From: Cloeon dipterum
Lineage: Eukaryota; Arthropoda; Insecta; Ephemeroptera; Baetidae
Length of the DNA: 64,000 nt
Direction of reading: 5' to 3'
Assembly: GCF_949628265.1 (NCBI RefSeq)
Contig: NC_088787.1
Location: 36,258,844-36,322,843, forward strand
The notes under the pieces are model-generated. The model worked only from the letters and a program-made list of their open reading frames with translations, ran no database searches and was not told where the DNA came from. Numbering within the stretch: position 1 is the stretch's first letter; every line of letters starts with the position of its first letter. Below are positions 1 to 10,191 of this stretch, piece after piece. The position numbers and the translations under genes are program-made.

Positions 1-1901
1 CGGGCGGGCGGGATCAAGGGGGATCACGGCCACAAACTCTTCGTTAAAATGGTTTGTTTTAAAAGCAGCAATAACACCATCTGTATCAATTAAGCATAGC
101 GAAAGTCGGTCACCAAATTGTTTTTTCTACACATCATAATGGAACCAGAACATATAATATTTGGACCAATTAAGAATATTCATGCCTACGATAATAGGTC
201 GATCCATGACAATAACTCCTTTTTGCATTTCTACAATAGCCATCCCATCACCGATAATTACTCTTTCTATAAAAGAAGGCTTACGAACTAGTTCCAAAAG
301 AGCACGTTCATCATTGACAAGTTTAATTTGAATGTGTTTACGAACGTTTTCTATAGTTCGACCAAAAACTGAGTTAGTGAACAATTTATATAGATTATTT
401 TCACAATCGGTTTTTGCTGCAGAACGAAATTCCTGCATTATCTCCACATATGGTTTCATAAACGGCTTTTGTTTGAATGAAAGGACTCTATGAATATGCA
501 CAATTTTAAAACCTAACTGCTTAGCCTGCTGCACTAAAGCGAGGGAAGCCTAACATTTGTATTTGGGAAGCAGATCCAAAATTAATTTGGGAAATTTTGA
601 GGTTTCATTAGGTATTTTGTGCATGGGGAAAGGTGGAAGACAACTTAAAAAGTTATGACATTCTCTAGGATAAACACAATCGAATTCAAGAACGAAACCC
701 GTGTCTCCCATAGGACTGATATTCTCCCAATCAAAACGTTTCGGATCAATGAATTTATATTCAGCATAAGGTAACGGATACGTCATCATACAATAGCTGT
801 ATAAAGCTGTACAGTCAAAATAGCCTATTTTCTCAGTATCAGCAGCTTTTACATATCTACGACCGATCTGACAGATTCCACCAGCTATCCCCGATTCAAC
901 AAAATCAAATATTTCATCGTCTGAAATCGACTCTATTTCAATCTTCGTTAATTTTGTCATTAAATTGATGGACAAATGGCTAATTGTGTAGAAGTGACAA
1001 AAATCAATTTTGAATTTTTCATAGATAATCGAGCGGAAGAATAAAATAACATCAAGCATATTTAGTACGTCTTTTTTTAGATACACAGAGCAATAGTCGC
1101 GCATTGTTGTACACTTGAATGCTTTCCAATGTGACTTGGCAACCTCGTAATCCGCAAAAGACAAAGATTCCATACTTAAATTATTATAAAAATGTTTGAT
1201 ATCAGGCAAATTTGGAAAGTTCAATTGCTCCAAATCAGTCAAGAATTTATATGGAAAAATGCCTTCCCCGTCACATGATCGTGAACATCAACAGGAAAAT
1301 TTCTCTTTGTTTCTATGAATGATTGATTCGGAAGTGCAGAGGCCAATGAATCCAATGATTCACTGAAAAATTTATATAAATCTAAGAAACGTACTTCAAC
1401 ACCATTCATTATAATCGACAATGAAATGTATCGCTCACGTGTGGATGGTATTACATTTACTCTGAAATTTCTTCTCAAAAACATCAAAACCAAGAAATGA
1501 CCATCATAATTACAGTTATTGTGAATGTATACAGGTAAGAAATGAATTCTTTTCATGTTTAAATTACATCTGGAGCAACACGCACCATTGCGTACATTAT
1601 TTTGTGACAAACAGTGATCGTGTTCTCTGCACTTCACATTAACATCATCAAAAGCAATACCACAAAAATAGCAATTAGTCATAGCATCAAATTCAATCTG
1701 CTGACTTTCGCTCATATGTATCGGAAATTCTCTCTGCAATACCTTTTTAATTGGTTTCGTGATTTTGTCAAAATATCTGATAATCTCATTTTCGAGTTGC
1801 TGCTCGTTAGACATGTGATGGTAATAACCAAGGGGCACATCTGGAACTTCTTCCCGATCATATTGAATGTAAAAAAGCTCCAAAGGCAAAAGGAATGACA
1901 A
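1..1901 (-). pseudogene. Protein-primed family B DNA polymerase (Polinton/adintovirus type), broken and truncated by the window edge
   Basis: Three minus-strand blocks lie in polymerase order. 1239-1901 holds the exonuclease part: a Cys/His cluster (C77, C80, HDHC at 94-97, C109, C112) of the endonuclease-VII-like kind often embedded in these polymerases, then IHNNCNYDGHF (Exo II-like) and a SLDSLA exonuclease motif. 550-1242 holds GGICQIGRRYVKA and palm motif A (YFDCTALYS). 127-534 holds motif B (KLFTNSVFGRTIENVRK). Below 127 the same frame gives motif C as DTDG at 76-87 instead of the usual DTDS. Breaks seen: a frameshift near 1250, a TAG at 550-552 and a TAG at 127-129, the last two in the motif B/C frame. 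The thumb lies beyond the left edge. No integrase, capsid or packaging ATPase is visible nearby, so this may be a lone remnant of a Polinton or related endogenous virus-like element. Confidence 0.85.
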
Positions 1902-2024
1902 CGCGATTATTGTCTTCAGATCTCTTTACAACTGCAAAAATGGTATTTTTTACTAAATGAAATATTTAACTGATTTTAATCAAGGTCTTTTTTAGAGATT
2001 ATTTATTTATTTTGCTGTCCAACA

Positions 2025-3480
2025 ATGAAAAGGTTACAGGCTGCAATAATGTTACTCACAGCACTTGGAAATCAACACCTGGTTTGTTTGTTAAATCTGA
2101 TTTTAACGTTTAAAACTTTTAATTTTTATATTCAGCGTGTGCCTGCTACTTGTGCACAATTCACAGCTGTGCTTGCCGACTCTGCCAGAACGTCGATAAA
2201 CATGCGTCTAGTGAGACACCATATCCCGTCATTTCTCAACGCACCCCAGCTCCCTCCCATGATCATTCCCACATAGACGCATCACCCAACGAAACCCATT
2301 TTGATTTCATGACAAATAAAACCGCTCACCCCCTTGCAGTCGACCCAACAGAGAAACCAACCACAAAAATACCACTGCAATTGGAAACCAGCCAAAGCAC
2401 ACCCTCCCTACCTCTATTCAGTCAATTAGCCAAACACCTTCACTCGTAGATCTTCCCGATTTGAAACCATCACTCACCGAGAGCCCCTTTGAATTGAAAA
2501 CAATTAAAACGATACCCCTTGAGATTCCCTAGAGAAAATTTCCCCCACCAAACCAATCACACAAATAAAAAACGGTGATTGTTTGTCATGTGAAATAAGC
2601 TCATCGAGCATACCAATTGCAAACTTTCCCCTCCCCGCAACCCCTTTAGATCCTTTAACTACATCAACTTTAGCCGTGTCAACAGCATCTGCTGTCCCAA
2701 CATCAGCTCCTACCACACCCTCACCCGCTGACGTCAACAACGTGAACATTGCTGCAGGTATAATTTAAATGATTTTATGATTGAATATCTGAAAATTAAT
2801 TTTTTAAAAGGTTTAGGAGTCTTTGCTCTGCTAGTGTTCGCCGGCTTCGCTTGCATTCCGTGAGTTTGCACACATCTACGTAGAATGCGTGGTGCTCGAC
2901 TCAACAATAGAGAGTGGGATTACAACACCGGACGCGAACATATACAGTTGAATCGTCTGCCACAGCCCGTGCCAGCATTGCAACCCCTGCCAGAACCACA
3001 ACCCTTGTCAGAACCACAACCCCCGCCAGCAGTTGAGAGTGTTGATGACGAAACTTAACCAAAAGTGGTTGCTGATCTACCATCTGCCAGTATTTGTTCT
3101 CCGTACGTGTTAAACTTTGACCAAGAGGGACAAGATAAAGACGACGAAAAATTTTCAGATCAGACACTCGGTAATTTTAATGTTTTGGTGACGGTCTTTA
3201 ATGTATGTTTTTTCTTACTTGTTTGGCAAACTTTTTCACTTTAAATAGATTTAGTTTTGGTGGTGGTTTACTTTCTTACTTTTAATGATTTGATTGTCAA
3301 TTTTTTTGGATTATTAATATTTATTCTTAGAAGAAGGTCCAAACCCACCCTTCGTTCGGCGAAGCAGCATGAGACTGAAGGAAAAAAACCCTTCCAAAAT
3401 AACTATTTTTGTGTACTCACTGAAACAACTTCAGGCAGATGATTCTCTGATGCGTTAGGATTGTGAACCTCGAAGCTCCT
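2025..3480 (+). other. Possible spliced gene of unknown function (low-complexity exons)
   Basis: Several stretches look like exons. An ATG exon at 2025-2081 ends in a GT donor. A second begins after TATTCAG at 2135 and runs to about 2757 (CTGCAG/GTATAA). A third, about 2812-3169, is Pro/Glu/Gln-rich (LPEPQPLSEPQP) and ends at a GTAATT donor. A fourth begins after TTCTTAG at 3330. In one frame the second exon starts with a Cys-rich run (CACYLCTIHSCACRLC), but that frame does not follow from the first exon by the obvious splice, and the third exon has an in-frame stop. I recognise no domain. It could be a decayed gene of the neighbouring element or chance open sequence. Confidence 0.22.
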
Positions 3481-4440
3481 CATGACAAAAAAACGTCAAA
3501 GACACTTAGACTGGACAAACCCACACAGTAATTTTTTTGGCATCTCGAAACTTCCTCCTTTCTTTTTTTGATCTCTGGGCTACATCGTCTAATGAAGCTC
3601 TCTTTGAAGCTGAATGATATATATTCCTAGTTTTATTAAATTGAAAACATAGTTTTGAAACTAGAATCAATGTACTATAGTTTAAAACAAGTTTTTTACG
3701 TTGAATAATCATGAATAAAAATAGAAAATGCATTTTTTTTATTATTAACCCTGTTTGAATTTATGTATGAGCTTTGTTGTTCTTATTTTAATAAATTTGA
3801 AGAATACGAATGAATAAAACATGGTTTTTTAATTTTTTATACTATAAATAGAATTGGTGTGCTTACTTTTACAACTTTTTCTAATTTTATTAAACTAGAT
3901 GACTAAATAAATAAAAAACGTTATGTTTTAATGTTAATCAGTGCCTTTTTAATTATTTATGTAATTTTTGTCAAATATTTACCCCACAAAGGATTGATTG
4001 TCAGATTTTTAAGATGATTGACAGAGCGTTTTCCAAGACAGGCAATGCAAAGAGGAATCATGTGTGCAGGCTTTTTCCTACAAATCCAGCAGGGTAAGAA
4101 AAATATTTTTCGGGCACCGCACAAGATAACAAGACATGAATTTTCTAAAACAGTTCTTAAACTATTTTATATAAAATCATCTCATTAAAAGACAAAATAA
4201 CTTTTTAATTTGATACTGTTTAATATTTAAGACTGAAATATAGTTGAATGACACGTACATGAGCCGAAAATCTTTCTTGAATACATTCTATAATGACAAC
4301 ACATGATATGATTACATTTTTGAGATATTATGACGTTCGAATATTCAAATTCTCTCAAATTTGAAAATTTATATCACTTGATTCTTCTAGAATGATAACT
4401 GTTAAATATCGAGGTCGGAACAGTAATTTTTTTGGTGTAC
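3481..4440. other. Intergenic, AT-rich; nothing recognised
   Basis: AT-rich sequence with many stops in all frames. I see no exon, repeat pair or terminal inverted repeat that I can support. Confidence 0.5.
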
Positions 4441-4479
4441 ATCAGATTCTCACAAGGTTTGTGTGCTTTATTTCCATTT

Positions 4480-4597
4480 ATGGTCAAACAGGTTATTTGA
4501 GATGGACGCAATTTTAACAATTGCGATTAATTTGCTGCGCATTAGAATGTTCAAGGTTTGAACGTTTAAATTCCGATTATGATCAAACAGGTTATTT
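4480..4597 (+). repeat. 20-bp direct repeat pair upstream of the 4718 gene
   Basis: TATGGTCAAACAGGTTATTT at 4480-4499 recurs with one change (TATGATCAAACAGGTTATTT) at 4578-4597, 98 bp further on and about 60 bp before the TATA box. Placement suggests a transcription-factor site, but that is inference. Confidence 0.5.
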
Positions 4598-4655
4598 TGC
4601 GCTCAATTTAACGAAGCAGCACCTTAAACACATCCTCGGAGGTCAGTCAAAATTG

Positions 4656-4693
4656 TATAAGTAGCTTGAGTAGAGACAACAGCATATCACAGT
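4656..4693 (+). promoter_or_regulatory. TATA box plus arthropod initiator
   Basis: TATAAG at 4656-4661 is followed by TCACAGT (arthropod initiator-like, A at 4689/4691) at 4687-4693. The spacing of about 31 bp is right for a core promoter. The ATG of the next reading frame follows 25 bp downstream at 4718. Confidence 0.55.
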
Positions 4694-4717
4694 ATTCTGA
4701 ACCTTTCAACAGACGAG

Positions 4718-5191
4718 ATGCTCCTCAAAACATTTGGCTCCATCAAGGTGTTTCTAGGGATTTTGCACACCGAAGGAAGCAACGCCATCATCCATGTGTA
4801 TGCAGCGTGTGCACAACAACAAGGAAGATTTCGTCATTTGATTGATTGCAAGTATCTTACGGAATTTATTACTTTGGCTGACAAAATAATACTTTGTATG
4901 GAGAAGAAGGAAGATGCACGTATTGAAAATGTAGATCTGACTTATGATAGTGAATATGATCGATTTTTGTTGAATCGTGTTACACGAATTCCTAATGTAC
5001 ATCATCCTGACCCTTTCGTTGCTACATTACTTGAATTTAAGTTATTAGTTGAAAATATTAATGGAATTTTGCAACATTTTAACTTTTTGAAAGACAATAT
5101 GTGGAAAATTTATGCTACTTGTAAAGATTATCGTGGAAGTATTGCAGATCTTGAAAGTAAGTGTAGCAAGCTTCTAGATCTAGATGAGTGA
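4718..5191 (+). CDS. Intronless 157-codon gene, unknown function
   Basis: ATG start at 4718, 25 bp after a well-spaced TATA/initiator pair, and a single uninterrupted frame to TGA at 5191. A TGAAAAATAAATAA stretch near 5380-5395 could serve for polyadenylation. The protein is mainly helical by composition, begins with a hydrophobic stretch (residues 1-20) and has a long C-terminal helical region around LLEFKLLVENINGILQHF. I recognise no family. The compact, intronless layout with its own promoter differs from the spliced genes on either side and recalls genes of DNA-virus-derived elements. The polymerase remnant 2.8 kb to the left is the only possible link, and that link is speculative. Confidence 0.6.
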   Translation: MLLKTFGSIKVFLGILHTEGSNAIIHVYAACAQQQGRFRHLIDCKYLTEFITLADKIILCMEKKEDARIENVDLTYDSEYDRFLLNRVTRIPNVHHPDPFVATLLEFKLLVENINGILQHFNFLKDNMWKIYATCKDYRGSIADLESKCSKLLDLDE

Positions 5192-5567
5192 AAAAATATT
5201 TTGTATCATTTTGATTACTCTTAAATGTTTAATGTGTATTTTTTTAAATAGAAAAAAAATCTAAAATGTTTGTTTTAAGTGATTAAAACTGTTAGAATAG
5301 AGAATATATTTACAATTAAAATAATTTGTGTTGATTTAATTTTATAATGTTTAAGTTGGTAAATTGTATTGTTTTTACCCTGAAAAATAAATAATTATAT
5401 AAAAATGGATAAGTTTGACTTTTCATTTCTTTATTATTCTTAACGAAGATTATGGGGTTGTGGGAGGGGGGGTCTGAAACATCACTCAGGTATTAGTTAC
5501 TATAAACATTATATCAAGGAGTAATGGGTGGGGGTGGTTATGTGGGGGGTGATATGGGTGGAATCAA
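5192..5567. other. Intergenic; G-rich stretch at 5455-5560
   Basis: AT-rich up to 5450, then a G-rich plus strand (several GGGGG runs) just before the recombinase. No gene seen. The start of the recombinase gene may lie here or have been lost. Confidence 0.4.
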
Positions 5568-7102
5568 ATGCTTGATGGTGGTAAAATCGGTGCTATATCA
5601 CTACTGAAACAGTCAGATATTGATTGTCACTACATGGCGTTGGCAACACATTTGATCCTGGCTTTCTGTTCCTTCAATGCACGCAGGGCGACTGAGGGAA
5701 GCTTCGTTACTCTGCAGAACTATGAGCAGAGAAACCACTACTCGGGGAAGAACAGTGATGCGCTATCAAAAGCGCAGCAAGAACTGGCCGAGCGGTACGA
5801 CGTGCTGACCTCCACTGGAAAAGGGTCCATCAAAGTTCTTTCCCTCTTAAACCAGAATGGCGCGACTACTGCTCAACCCTGTCTGACAAAGGAGTGCGTG
5901 CGGCCGCGGGCATTCCGGAGAGTTGCATTTACCTGTTCGGCACCAAGAACGGAAAACCAATGGACGTGAGAGGGCCGCAGAAAGCAGCTGCTGAAGCGTG
6001 CCTTGCAGAACGACCTGATGACCTCAGGGCGCGTGCCATCAGGACGACCTTCGCGACAACTTTGGGCCAGATGGAGCTTAGCGGACCTTTAAAGAAACTC
6101 CTGTGCCTGTTGATGAGGCACTCAATCACGGTCCATGACCAGTACTCCGATCTTCCGACGGGCCTTGGGTTCAATCTGATGGCCGGGAGAGCACTAGAAA
6201 TTTTCCGGGAAGGTAACATCCAAACAGGCAGCAGAGATCAAAACAACCACTGCCCACCCGGTCAATGCTGACCCGGAAGATGAGTTAGTATATTTCCCCT
6301 AAACAAAACTTAGACAGCCGCCTATAATGTACCAGTAAAAAATAAGCTTCCACGTTCATCCCCACCCAACGTTTTAACATTACCTTCTACCTTCTTCCAT
6401 CAGCTTCAGCATCGAGGACCTCCAAGATGCCATTCTCTTGGAGGACGTTGATGAGGAAGAAGCAGAGGCAGAGCTCGCTGTGGAAACACAGCCGAATAAA
6501 CCCCGGTGGGGACGCAAACCTGGCAGCAAGAACAAGGTCAGAGGTCCGAATAAACCGACGCTGCGCAAGAAAACGAAAAAGTAAAACAAGGGATCTTGAT
6601 GGCGAATGAGTTACTTATAATGATCACTTTAACAGGGCAGCGCAGTCCCAGGCAGTCCCAAGCAGAAGAAACTGAAATGAGCAGCAACGAGTCCGCCGCA
6701 GAGAGCAACATCTCGGCTGATTCAGGGTAATTGATTTCATATGACTAGATTCGCAAAGCTAATACCACCTTACAGATCCGTGCATGAAACCAACAATGCG
6801 GAAGCGCAGGTACAGGTTCCCACGTTGACGGTACCACAGAAACGTCGCCCAGGCCTACCGCGGGGCTCCAAGAACAAAAATATTGCTAAAGGAAAGGAAG
6901 CATCTGCCCCTGTGACGGCAGACAGTGACGCTGCTGCTCACATCTCAATCCAGGACAAACGGTTTCCCAAGAAGCGCGCAAGTTCCAGCATGACCAGATA
7001 TTTCTTAAAAAATTATTGAAACAAATTCAGTTAACTCAATGCTTCTCCAGGGTTTCAAGTTTTCCTGAGAAGAAAAGAGGACGCCCGAAGAAGGTTCAGT
7101 AA
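5568..7102 (+). pseudogene. Tyrosine recombinase with C-terminal AT-hooks (copy 1), spliced, one frameshift
   Basis: The catalytic domain is split by a frameshift near 5850. The first block has the first catalytic Arg (FNARRATEGSF). The second (5894-6212) has the AIRTTFATTLGQ block equivalent to HxxR, then LLMRHSITVHDQYSDLP, equivalent to the (G/H)H...Y motif with the nucleophilic Tyr. Here the usual GH reads RH and the His of HxxR is replaced. The exon ends at GGGAAG/GTAACA (6212). Further exons follow at about 6404-6584, 6635-6728, 6774-7016 and 7051-7102. They encode acidic linkers and three AT-hook-like motifs: RWGRKPGSKNK, KRRPGLPRGSKNK and the canonical KRGRPKKVQ before the stop. The family looks like animal Crypton-type recombinases. 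Two more copies are at 39620-39840 (-) and 47567-48479 (+). The gene converges on a helicase whose stop is 231 bp away. The N-terminal DNA-binding part is not visible. Confidence 0.75.
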
Positions 7103-7332
7103 TATTCAAACTAAAAATTTTGTTTGTTGCCAACCAATGCCCAGTTATTTCAAGGATTCACTTGTTTATGTTTCTAAAGTCACCAAGTATTGCCATTCCG
7201 AAATAAATCATATATTATTACATGTAAAAGGGTTATCAAAATACATAAGAATAGTAGGAAAACCAATGTAGAGGTGATTAGTTCAAGGGAAGCGTTGCAC
7301 GCCATACAAAAAAACCGAAAAGTCCCGAAAAG

Positions 7333-7378
7333 TTAGAAATAACTGTCAAGTAGCACAATCAGAACTGTGCCGGGAGGG
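7333..7378 (-). pseudogene. Detached 3' end of the SF1 helicase gene
   Basis: Reading on the minus strand from the helicase exon at 32536-32805 straight into this piece, with the hAT and one copy of its target duplication removed, keeps the frame: ...NQVGT then PPGTVLIVLLDSYF and a TAA at 7333-7335. The sequence therefore shows that the helicase coding frame was continuous here before the hAT arrived. Confidence 0.65.
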
Positions 7379-7392
7379 GTTCCGACTAGGGA

Positions 7393-7530
7393 TTGGTATA
7401 TCAACTTTGATATATCAACTTTGATATGATATTTCAAATATCATATCAATATCAACCCTGATATCAGAAATATCATATCATGGTGATATTGATATCAAAG
7501 TTGGATATCAAGGCTGATATTTTAGCCGAA
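7393..7530. repeat. hAT left subterminal palindromic array
   Basis: Repeated ATATCAACTTTGATAT and GATATCA units in both orientations. The same kind of array is at 32402-32510. They are probably transposase binding sites (inference). Confidence 0.6.
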
Positions 7531-8357
7531 AAAATACTTTTTGAGCTCACTTTTTCGTCTTTTTCTTGAAGTTTTCCAATTTCCAACCAACCTTTTTTGT
7601 GCTGGTGTGGCTGTGTCGTTGTCAATGTCAATATCGTTGTGTAACGTGTCACAGTCACAAAATATGAAAATATGGGCGGGCATGACTTGCATGGGTGTGG
7701 GCGTTACCATAAACAAAGGCCCGGCCGTGATCAGCCGGGATCGGGATACACAAACACAAGTACTACGACAACTTCACTTCACCTTGTTGTTGTTGGCCTG
7801 CTAATGGCCTTACCTTAATGTAAGTCAAATATCATTCGTTAAATACTACATATTGCTTCAAGTGAAAGGCATTTCAATATTTGTATTGAATTTATATTTA
7901 TTCCATTCCAGCAGTTATGAAAGCCATGAAAATTAGGAAAAATTGCTGGTGTGAATGCCATCTTGCTTCTGCTAAACGCTGGCGAGCCGAACGGAAAAAG
8001 CGCAATGCCCAAGCTAATCGACTGCTTATTGCACTGATTATCCTTGCTAATATTCCAATTAGTCTGGTTGAATCTGAAATATTCAGACGTTTTGTGAATT
8101 ATTTGGCTCCTTGGTACCACGTTCTTTGGAGGAAAACGGTAAGTTCCTTATTTGAAGTATCATACAAGATAGTTGCCATATGACCAATGACCAATTTCGT
8201 AGTTCAACAAAATCTTGGACCACACTTACATCTCAGGGCAAAAATTTATGAAAAAAGAGTTAGAAGAAGGTTGGAGGGCGCGGCGGAGCATGTTAAGATT
8301 ACGCTTTCCATCACTCGCTCAATTTTGTGCTAAAAACCTGTTTTTTGCGAGGCGGAT

Positions 8358-10069
8358 ATGGCTGAAAGTGGCCTTAAAAGACGCAGGAAGGACGAGGCTC
8401 AAACTGTGAGTGAGGGCCGACCGTCCTGCAGTCAGGAGGCGGAGCAGCGAGGAAGTTTCGATTGCCATCGTTGCCGACAGCTTAATTCCCGATTGAAGAG
8501 CATTGAGAAGCGTTTGCGTCGTCTCGAAAGGGGAGAGAACGAGCAGGTGCAGGCTGAGCAATCTCAAGCACGCCTGCTTGAAAATCAAAATCCCCAGACA
8601 AAACCGACAAAATGGCAGGTGACGGATTCCACTCCTTTATTAAATGAGTACTTTCAGCTACGAAAGAGTCCCTTTGAAACAAGCAGAGGAAAATGCCGAA
8701 TCGAGGTTGTCCGCGGGGATCTGGTCACTGCGGACGAACAATGGAAGGCGCATGTGGTTTCCGGAGATTTGCGGCGGACAAAAGGGGTTGCGAAGGCATT
8801 CGCTGATGAATATGGCCCGATTCATGTGGTTGGCGATTTGTACCCAGTCGGCAGCGTCCGCCCGCAGCGGAAAGGAGCCACCATCCTGCTGAACGTGATT
8901 TCCAAGGAACGGTACTTTCATAGGTTCAGCTTCGACCCTGAAAAATTCCTCGCCAACTTGGCTGCGGCAATTTCCAGCTTAAGGAATTTTTGCGAGGAGA
9001 AGAGCATCAAGAGGCTGGCCCTAGTACGGATCGCTTCAAAAACTGACCGTGTCCACTGGCGATGGACACAGCAGAGGTTGCTGGAGGCGTTCAAAGACCT
9101 GGATATTACCCTCGCCGTTTATCTCCAGACGCAGCAGAGAGCTCGTGAGGTGCGCTCCCGCCAGGGTGGAGCCAGAATTGGGGAGGGGGGCGCCCGAACG
9201 GCCCCCAAAGCTACTGCCGTTACGGGCGGTCCGTCGGCTGTGCTCGGCGCTCCTGAACCGGCAGGGGAGCTCGCCGACTCAAACTGCGCGCCGGCGGCCG
9301 CTCGCACGGCGAAAGGTAAGCCTCATTTGCTCCCGTTGATCACTTCTGTGGCAGCGGGAGGTGCTTTGACCTCGCCTGACGCCTCTCTTTTTATCTTTCC
9401 TGTTCTCCGCTACTCGATGTTGCTGCATTTGATTTTGAGGATGACCAGCGCTTTCCGTCCCTGCCTGCTAAGCCCACTGAAGGTGCAGACGCAAGCCTAT
9501 ATGGTCCAAAAAGGCGAGGCGATGCCATTAAAGTCGCCACCGCTACTTCTGCCGCGAGTGAGTCGTTGTCTGCGCCCGGCGCCTTTGTGGTAGAAGGGAG
9601 GCACGCCAATGGCGCGGCGACGTCCACTCGAAAAAATACAGGTGCGTTGCCCAGCAATAAATCTTCTTCATTTGCCTCACTTCTTCCTTTTTCAACTGGC
9701 AATTCCACTAATGAGGGAGGAGATGCTACCAAAGATGAGGGCACGCGAGCCGCTGCGGCTGGTGCTGGAAGCGGGCTGAGAGACAGGGCCCCAATGGCTG
9801 TCTCTGCCTTATGGAGTGGTTCGGCGGCGGCGCCTGGCCCTTCTTCGGAGGTGCAGCCACCGAGCGTGCTGCCTGCCACTCCTTCTTGCTTCACAGGTGA
9901 GCTGATAGGGACAGACTGTACGTCGCCTGATGAGGTTCGCCTTTTGATAGATACACCTAACGTCACTCAGCGGACTGCGAGACGTCGGAAAATTTACGAG
10001 GACATGAACAGTTACTTTGAAGATGAGGATGTTGATTCACCAACGGTGACGGCGCAAAATTTTCGTTAG
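8358..10069 (+). CDS. LINE ORF1 with TARG1-like macro domain
   Basis: ATG at 8358. Residues 36-39 are CHRC and residues 40-75 look like a basic coiled coil (RLKSIEKRLRRLE), as in many LINE ORF1 proteins. Residues 114-256 (8697-9125) align by eye with the macro domain of the OARD1/TARG1 type: IEVVRGDL start, AHVVSGDLR, KGVAKAFADEYG, NVISKERYFHR, then RIASKTDRVHW and DLDITLAVYL. The GCGL loop is changed to ASKT, while a Lys (K183) and Asp (D230) near the TARG1 catalytic positions remain. The rest is Ala/Gly/Ser/Pro-rich and acidic. The frame changes between about 9315 and 9410, where AAAG/GTAAGC looks like a splice donor, so either an intron or a frameshift separates 8358-9313 from the second block that ends at 10069 (TAG). 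Whether the domain binds or hydrolyses ADP-ribose cannot be told from sequence. Confidence 0.75.
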
Positions 10070-10191
10070 AAATTGATAGTGCTCATAGTGGACAGAGGAC
10101 AGTTTGTTCGGCTGTAATTCATCCCCTGTGCCACCCCAATAATTTTGGACTGCTTCTTTTAAATTGTCGGGGGATTGCTACTGCTAATAAG

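Noticed and set aside
5929..6219. 96-codon minus-strand frame
   Set aside because: Exact antisense shadow of the recombinase catalytic exon.
9391..9966. 191-codon minus-strand open frame across LINE ORF1
   Set aside because: It lies opposite the Ala/Gly/Ser-rich GC-rich ORF1 C-terminal region and has only low-complexity content. A shadow frame.
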